Positions 59,167 through 64,000 of a stretch of 64,000 bases of DNA are shown here, piece after piece; position 1 is the first letter of the stretch, and each line of letters begins with the position of its first letter. The notes under the pieces were generated by a model. It was not told the DNA's origin, ran no database searches, and worked only from the letters and a program-made list of their open reading frames with translations. The stretch is from Amycolatopsis sp. CA-126428 (lineage in GTDB: Bacteria; Actinomycetota; Actinomycetes; Mycobacteriales; Pseudonocardiaceae): the NCBI RefSeq assembly GCF_002904335.1, contig NZ_PPHF01000157.1, positions 1 through 64,000 on the forward strand. The letters run 5' to 3'. A program made the translations under genes and the position numbers.

Positions 59167-59921
59167 GGTTGGACGGGAAGATCGCCCTGATCACCGGCGC
59201 CGCGCGCGGGCAGGGCAAGGCCGCCGCGCGTGCGTTCGTCGCCGAGGGCGCCAAGGTGGTGATCGCCGACATCCTCGACGACGAGGGCAAGCAGCTGGCC
59301 GCCGACCTCGGCGAGCAGGCCGTCTACCAGCACCTCGACGTCGGCGACGAGGACGGCTGGACCGCCGCGGTCGAGCGCGCGACCACCGAGTTCGGCCACC
59401 CGAACGTGCTGGTCAACAACGCCGGCATCCTCCATTTCTCGGAGCTGGCGCAGACGACGCTGGCCGATTACGAACGCGTGATCCGGGTGAACCAGATCGG
59501 GGCGTTTCTCGGGATGCGTTCGGTCGTTGAACCGATGACCGCCGCCGGCGGTGGCTCCATCGTCAACGTGTCCTCTGTGGAGGGTCTGGCCGGGATGCCC
59601 TACCTCGTCGCCTACACCGCGAGCAAGTTCGCGATCCGCGGGATGACCAAGGTCGCGGCGATGGAGCTCGGCAAGAAGCACATCCGCGTCAACTCGGTGC
59701 ACCCCGGCGCGATCGACACCAAGATGGTCGAGACCGCGGCGGGCGGCCAGAAAGTCGACATGTCGTACGTCGGGAAGAAGGTCGCCCTGAAGCGGGTCGG
59801 GCAGCCCGAAGACATCGCCAAGCTGGTGCTGTTCCTGGCCAGCGACGAGAGCGCGTACTGCACGGGTGCGGAATTCGTGGCCGACGGCGGGGCGACGGCG
59901 ACGCACGCCCTCAACTTCTGA
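59163..59921 (+). CDS. Short-chain dehydrogenase (3-alpha/20-beta-hydroxysteroid dehydrogenase-like)
   Basis: A 252-residue classical SDR. The cofactor motif is TGAARGQG, NNAG in VLVNNAGILHF, catalytic Ser in VNVSSVEGLAGMP, and YTASK in AYTASKFAIRG. The overall sequence resembles 3-alpha(20-beta)-hydroxysteroid dehydrogenases. The ATGA overlap couples it to the SDR before it. It has no counterpart at this place in M. tuberculosis, so it is a local addition to the steroid operon. The natural steroid substrate is inferred. Confidence 0.88.
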   Translation: MRLDGKIALITGAARGQGKAAARAFVAEGAKVVIADILDDEGKQLAADLGEQAVYQHLDVGDEDGWTAAVERATTEFGHPNVLVNNAGILHFSELAQTTLADYERVIRVNQIGAFLGMRSVVEPMTAAGGGSIVNVSSVEGLAGMPYLVAYTASKFAIRGMTKVAAMELGKKHIRVNSVHPGAIDTKMVETAAGGQKVDMSYVGKKVALKRVGQPEDIAKLVLFLASDESAYCTGAEFVADGGATATHALNF

Positions 59922-59950
59922 AGGAGAACTGCCGAAGAAGTTGAGTGAAC

Positions 59951-59969
59951 ACCGCTAACGAAAAGCGGT
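59951..59969 (+). promoter_or_regulatory. Small hairpin in the SDR-yrbE4A gap
   Basis: ACCGCT and AGCGGT flank a 7-nt A-rich loop in a 100-nt, relatively AT-rich gap. It may mark an mRNA processing site or a weak terminator/promoter boundary before the transporter genes. A weak call. Confidence 0.35.
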
Positions 59970-60021
59970 AACCGGGTGTGGAGAAGACTCGGAGGTCAAC
60001 GGCGACTTACTGGGAGGTGTG

Positions 60022-60810
60022 GTGAGCGGAGGCACTGGCACGCTCCCGGGAACCGCGGCCCTGACCCAGGTCGGCCGCCTCGCCACGCTCTCCTGGGAAG
60101 TCCTGCGCGCCATTTTCAGGCGTCCCTTCCAGGCCCGCGAGTGGATCCAGCAGTGCTGGTTCTTCGCCAGCGTCACGATCCTCCCGACGGCCCTGGTCGC
60201 CATCCCGTTCGGCGCGGTGATCGCCCTGCAGCTCGGCTCGCTCACCGCGCAGATCGGCGCCCAGTCGTTCACCGGCGCGGCCAGCGCCCTGGCCATCGTG
60301 CAGCAGGCCAGCCCGTTGATCACCGCGCTGCTCGTCGCGGGCGCCGGCGGCAGCGCCGTCTGCGCGGACATCGGCGCGCGCAAGATCCGCGAAGAGATCG
60401 ACGCCATGGAGGTCCTCGGCGTCAACCCGATCCAGCGGCTCATCGTGCCGCGGGTGCTCGCCGCGATGGTCGTTTCGGTGCTGCTGAACGGCTTGGTCAG
60501 CGTGGTCGGCGTGCTCGGCGGCTACTTCTTCAACGTCGTCCTGCAGGGCGGCACGCCCGGCGCGTACCTGGCCAGCTTCAACGCCCTCGCCCAGGTGCCG
60601 GACCTGTGGGTCAGCGAGATCAAGGCGCTGCTGTACGGCTTCGTCGCCGGGGTCGTCGCCGCCTTCCGCGGGCTGAACCCGGCGGGCGGGCCGAAGGGCG
60701 TCGGCGACGCCGTCAACCAGGCCGTGGTCATCACGTTCCTGCTGCTGTTCCTGATCAACGTCGTGCTCACCGCGATCTACCTGCGGATCGTCCCGCCGAA
60801 GGCGATGTGA
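60022..60810 (+). CDS. yrbE4A: Mce4 transporter permease YrbE4A
   Basis: A 262-residue MlaE-type permease of the Mce4 ABC-like importer that brings cholesterol into mycolata. Five to six membrane spans. The conserved cytoplasmic loop carries ADIGARKIREEIDAMEVLGV, the coupling-helix signature of YrbE/MlaE, and QASPLITALLVAGAGGSAV precedes it. GGGAGG (60012-60017) supports a GTG at 60019 or 60022; the second is annotated. It overlaps yrbE4B by 1 nt. Confidence 0.93.
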   Translation: MSGGTGTLPGTAALTQVGRLATLSWEVLRAIFRRPFQAREWIQQCWFFASVTILPTALVAIPFGAVIALQLGSLTAQIGAQSFTGAASALAIVQQASPLITALLVAGAGGSAVCADIGARKIREEIDAMEVLGVNPIQRLIVPRVLAAMVVSVLLNGLVSVVGVLGGYFFNVVLQGGTPGAYLASFNALAQVPDLWVSEIKALLYGFVAGVVAAFRGLNPAGGPKGVGDAVNQAVVITFLLLFLINVVLTAIYLRIVPPKAM

Positions 60811-61658
60811 TGACCGCCGGAGGAGTCGACGCGGACCGGACGCTCGAGTACATCGCGCGGCCCGGTCAGAGCCTGGAAGGACTCGGCAAGCAGCTGGCGT
60901 TCGCCGCGAAGGCGCTCGCCTGGTCGCCGCGCACGATCCGCCGCTACAGCCGGGAGACGCTGCGGCTGCTCACCGAGGTCTGCTTCGGCACCGGCGGCCT
61001 CGCGGTCATCGGCGGCACGCTCGGCGTGATGATCGGGATGACGCTGTTCACCGGCCTCATCGTGGGCCTGCAGGGCTATTCCGCGCTCAACCAGCTCGGC
61101 ACGGCCGCGCTCACCGGGTTCATCTCCGCCTACTTCAACACCCGCGAAGTCGCGCCGCTCTCGGCGGGTCTCGCCCTCAGCGCGACCGTCGGCTGCGGCT
61201 TCACCGCCCAGCTCGGCGCCATGCGGATCTCCGAGGAGATCGACGCGCTGGAAGTCATGGGCGTGCCGAGCATGCCGTACCTGGTGACGACCCGGGTGCT
61301 CGCCGGCGTCGCCGCGGTGATCCCGCTGTACGCGGTCGGCCTGCTCTCGAGCTACCTCGCGTCGCGGCAGATCACCATCTGGCTCTACGGCCAGTCCGCG
61401 GGCACCTACGACCACTACTTCACGCTTTTCCTGCCACCGGGCGACGTTCTCTGGTCGTTCGGGAAGGTGATCGTGTTCAGCGTGCTCGTGATCCTGTCCC
61501 ATTGCTACTACGGCTTCAACGCCGGCGGCGGCCCGGCCGGCGTCGGCGTCGCGGTGGGCCGCGCGGTGCGGACGTCGATCGTGCTGATCTCGGTGCTGGA
61601 CTTCTTCTTGTCCCTCGCGATCTGGGGCGCGAACACCACGGTGAGGATTTCGGGATGA
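60810..61658 (+). CDS. yrbE4B: Mce4 transporter permease YrbE4B
   Basis: A 282-residue second permease of the Mce4 importer. It has the MlaE signature GAMRISEEIDALEVMGVPSM and five to six membrane spans. It forms a heterodimeric channel with YrbE4A and is driven by an MceG-type ATPase encoded elsewhere. The start is in TGATG overlap with yrbE4A, and its stop overlaps mce4A by ATGA, so the operon is tightly coupled. Confidence 0.93.
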   Translation: MTAGGVDADRTLEYIARPGQSLEGLGKQLAFAAKALAWSPRTIRRYSRETLRLLTEVCFGTGGLAVIGGTLGVMIGMTLFTGLIVGLQGYSALNQLGTAALTGFISAYFNTREVAPLSAGLALSATVGCGFTAQLGAMRISEEIDALEVMGVPSMPYLVTTRVLAGVAAVIPLYAVGLLSSYLASRQITIWLYGQSAGTYDHYFTLFLPPGDVLWSFGKVIVFSVLVILSHCYYGFNAGGGPAGVGVAVGRAVRTSIVLISVLDFFLSLAIWGANTTVRISG

Positions 61659-62989
61659 GGCGCGAGCTCTGGCAGCGGCTCCGGTACCAGGTGCTGGGGC
61701 TCGTCTTCCTGCTCGTCGCCGCGTTGTTCATCACGCTCACCCTCGCCGTGTACCACAAGGTGTTCACGCCGGTGACGCTCGTGAAGCTCGAAACCGACCG
61801 GGTCGGCAGCCAGCTGCGCGCCGGCGGCGACGTCAAGGTCCGCGGCATGCTCGTCGGCGAAGTCCGGTCGGTGCTGGCGAAGGGCGACCACGCCGAGCTG
61901 GAGCTGGCCCTCGACCCGGGCAAGACGCCCGTCATCCCGGCGAACGTGTCCGCGCGGCTGCTGCCGAAGACGCTCTTCGGCGAGCGGTACGTCGCCCTGC
62001 AGCTGCCCGGGAAGGCGGAACGCCCGATCCGGGCCGGCGACGTCATCCCGCAGGACCGCAGCAGCGCCGCGATCGAGCTGCAGAAGGTCCTCGACGACGT
62101 GATGCCGCTGCTGCAGGCGGTCCAGCCGGAAAAGCTGTCGAGCACGCTCACCGCGGTGGCGACCGCGCTCGACGGCCGCGGCAAGCAGCTCGGCGAGACC
62201 CTGGCCGGGCTGTCGGACTACCTCGGCAAGCTCAACCCGTCGCTGCCGGACGTCAAGGCCGACATCACCGGGCTCGCGAACGTCGCCGCCACCTACGACA
62301 AGGCGGCGCCGGACCTGCTGCAGGCGCTCTCCGACCTGACGACCACGAGCCGGACGATCGTCGACCAGCGCGCGCAGCTGAGCGACCTCTACGCGACGGT
62401 CACGGCGGCTTCGGTGGACCTCACGAGCTTCCTGCAGGTCAACGAGGACAACCTGATCCGGCTCACCACGGCGATCCAGCCGACCCTGGACGTCCTGGCC
62501 AAGTACGCGCCCGAGTACCCGTGCCTGCTGCGGCAGCTCGCCGAGTCGGTGCCGCGGGCGGAGCTGGCGTTCGGCAAGGGCACCGCGCACCCCGAGGTCA
62601 GCCGGGTCACCATCGAGTTCGCCGCCGGCCGCGGGAAGTACCTGCCCGGTGTCGACGAGCCGAAGTACGAAGACAAGCGCGGCCCGCGCTGCTACCCGAC
62701 CGTGCCGAAGCCCGGGGTGTGGCCGCAGTACCCGCCCGACGGCGCCATCAAGGACGGCTCCAGCAAGCCGGCGCCGCCGAAGAACCCGCCCGAGAAGCTG
62801 CCCGGCCCGATCACCGCGGGCGGCGGGGCCGTCGGCGGGGACGGCACGATCGTCGGCTCGGCCTACGAGAACGACCTGATCGACCTGCTCGCCTCGCCCG
62901 CACTCGGCACCTCGCCGGGTGCCGTGCCGGGCTGGGCCGGCCTGCTCGTCGGGCCGCTCTACCGCGGGGCGGAGGTCGAGCTGAAGTGA
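61655..62989 (+). CDS. mce4A: Mce family protein Mce4A
   Basis: A 444-residue substrate-binding component of the Mce4 importer. The N-terminal membrane anchor (YQVLGLVFLLVAALFITLTL) precedes the MlaD/MCE domain (about 38-115, VKVRGMLVGEVRSV, LLPKTLFGERYVALQL). A long helical region with repeated heptads (about 130-300, including ITGLANVAATYDKAAPDLLQ) forms the tunnel needle. A Pro/Gly-rich C-terminus carries two Cys (PCLLRQL, RCYPTVP). Starts in an ATGA overlap, and its stop overlaps mce4B by GTGA. Confidence 0.93.
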   Translation: MRRELWQRLRYQVLGLVFLLVAALFITLTLAVYHKVFTPVTLVKLETDRVGSQLRAGGDVKVRGMLVGEVRSVLAKGDHAELELALDPGKTPVIPANVSARLLPKTLFGERYVALQLPGKAERPIRAGDVIPQDRSSAAIELQKVLDDVMPLLQAVQPEKLSSTLTAVATALDGRGKQLGETLAGLSDYLGKLNPSLPDVKADITGLANVAATYDKAAPDLLQALSDLTTTSRTIVDQRAQLSDLYATVTAASVDLTSFLQVNEDNLIRLTTAIQPTLDVLAKYAPEYPCLLRQLAESVPRAELAFGKGTAHPEVSRVTIEFAAGRGKYLPGVDEPKYEDKRGPRCYPTVPKPGVWPQYPPDGAIKDGSSKPAPPKNPPEKLPGPITAGGGAVGGDGTIVGSAYENDLIDLLASPALGTSPGAVPGWAGLLVGPLYRGAEVELK

Positions 62990-64000
62990 GGAGTTTCGTC
63001 CCGTCGCTGATCAAGCTCGCGGTGTTCGCCGTCGTCACCGTGCTGTTCACCGGGATCCTCGCGGCCACCATCGCGAACACGAACTTCGGTGAGACGTCGG
63101 GGTACCTGGCGAAGTTCACCGACGCGTCCGGGCTCAAGGAAGGCGACGACGTCCGCATCGCCGGGGTCAAGGTCGGCCAGGTCGACACGATCGAGGTGGT
63201 CGAGGGCGAGCGGAACCTCGCCGAGGTCCGGTTCGACGTCGAGCACGCCTACCGGCTGCCGGAAACGGTGACCGCGACGATCAAGTACCGCAACCTGGTC
63301 GGGCAACGCTACCTCGCGCTCGGCACCGACGTCCCCGGGGACAAGGCGCTGCCCGAAGGCGGCACGATCCCGCCGGAGCGCACGAAACCCGCGTTGAACC
63401 TCACCGTGCTCTTCAACGGCTTCAAGCCGCTGTTCAAGGCGCTGAGCCCGAAGGACGTCAACCAGCTCTCGGCCGAGATCATCAGTGTCTTCCAGGGCGA
63501 GGGCGGCACGATCACCAGCCTGCTGCGGCACACGGCGTCGCTGACGTCGGCGATCGCGAGCAAGGACCAGGTGATCGGCCAGGTCATCGCCAACCTCAAC
63601 ACGGTGCTCGGCACGGTCAACGCCCGCGGCCCGCAGCTGGGCGACCTCATCGAGCAGACCCAGAAGCTGGTCAGCGGGCTGGCCGAGCAGCGCAAGCCGA
63701 TCGGCGACGCGGTCAGCGCGCTCGGCGACCTCGCCGTGTCGACCACCGGGCTCCTGGCCGACGCACGCCCGGCGCTCAAGGACGACGTCGCCCGGCTCGG
63801 CGTGCTCTCTCAGAACCTCGGCGACTCCGGCGAGCTGCTCAACCACCTCCTCGAGGTGCTGCCGGGCAACCTGCAGAAGTTCACCCGGACCCTGAGCTAC
63901 GGCAGCTGGTTCAACTACTACCTGTGCGGGATCACCGGCACCATCGGCATTTCCTCGCTCGACATCACCCTGCCGATCATCCCGATCCCCGGCACCCAGC
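62986..64000 (+). CDS. mce4B: Mce family protein Mce4B (partial, cut by window end)
   Basis: Starts with GTG in a GTGA overlap with mce4A and runs open to the last base of the window (338 codons seen). The membrane anchor is LAVFAVVTVLFTGILAATIA. The MCE domain includes FTDASGLKEGDDVRIAGVKV and KYRNLVGQRYLALGT. The helical region follows. WFNYYLCGITGT near the end is a family block close to the C-terminus. It is a hetero-hexamer subunit with Mce4A and the downstream Mce4C-F proteins, which should lie beyond the window. Confidence 0.92.
   Translation, partial: MRSFVPSLIKLAVFAVVTVLFTGILAATIANTNFGETSGYLAKFTDASGLKEGDDVRIAGVKVGQVDTIEVVEGERNLAEVRFDVEHAYRLPETVTATIKYRNLVGQRYLALGTDVPGDKALPEGGTIPPERTKPALNLTVLFNGFKPLFKALSPKDVNQLSAEIISVFQGEGGTITSLLRHTASLTSAIASKDQVIGQVIANLNTVLGTVNARGPQLGDLIEQTQKLVSGLAEQRKPIGDAVSALGDLAVSTTGLLADARPALKDDVARLGVLSQNLGDSGELLNHLLEVLPGNLQKFTRTLSYGSWFNYYLCGITGTIGISSLDITLPIIPIPGTQ

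Overview
The window is very GC-rich, gene-dense DNA with frequent GTG starts, many 1-4 nt start/stop overlaps, mycothiol-type enzymes, a stand-alone B12-dependent ribonucleotide reductase and an mce4-type steroid uptake locus. This points to a filamentous actinomycete of the Pseudonocardiaceae, probably Amycolatopsis or a close relative. The genus is inferred from gene content and gene order only. No tRNA, rRNA, CRISPR array, integrase or intact insertion sequence was seen.

Region 1 (1-8.2 kb) is accessory. Two paralogous pairs, each a TetR-type repressor next to a TetX-like FAD monooxygenase, lie in tandem, and each divergent gap carries palindromic operator candidates. They are followed by a three-gene, translationally coupled module: a small membrane protein, a zinc-ribbon GTPase and a large GTPase-associated (GAP1-like) protein. 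This module is the best candidate here for a poorly characterised biological system.

Region 2 (8.2-27.6 kb) is conserved chromosomal backbone and resembles the mycobacterial block miaB / Rv2732c / DUF349 / miaA / dapF / hflX / lexA / Rv2719c / nrdR. It is interrupted by valS and an MFS transporter with its regulator. lexA and a divergent LysM protein share a gap with two SOS boxes. nrdR and nrdJ lie behind NrdR-box and DnaA-box candidates. A 600-bp stretch almost free of adenine and built of GGCYY-like pentamers lies between a secreted protein and the DUF349 gene.

Region 3 (27.6-46 kb) is mixed. It holds a decayed PEP-mutase-family gene, a ferritin-like protein, a TetR/azoreductase/SMR exporter cluster, secreted and intracellular peptidases, a MocR regulator, a CBS protein, a DUF4139 protein, a NarL-type two-component system, an M23 peptidase and a DUF4192 protein. 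It also holds a BBE-type FAD oxidoreductase destroyed by an out-of-frame internal deletion.

Region 4 (46-55.7 kb) has an ideR-galK-galE gene string, a rhodanese, an AcuC deacetylase followed by a Pat-like GNAT/acyl-CoA-synthetase fusion (a likely reversible lysine-acetylation pair), and a beta-lactamase-fold hydrolase.

Region 5 (55.7-64 kb) is the left part of a steroid/cholesterol locus: two acyl-CoA dehydrogenases diverge from a ferredoxin, two SDR enzymes, yrbE4A, yrbE4B, mce4A and mce4B (cut by the window end). KstR-type boxes lie in the divergent promoter. The order matches Mycobacterium tuberculosis Rv3505-Rv3499c except for one extra SDR.
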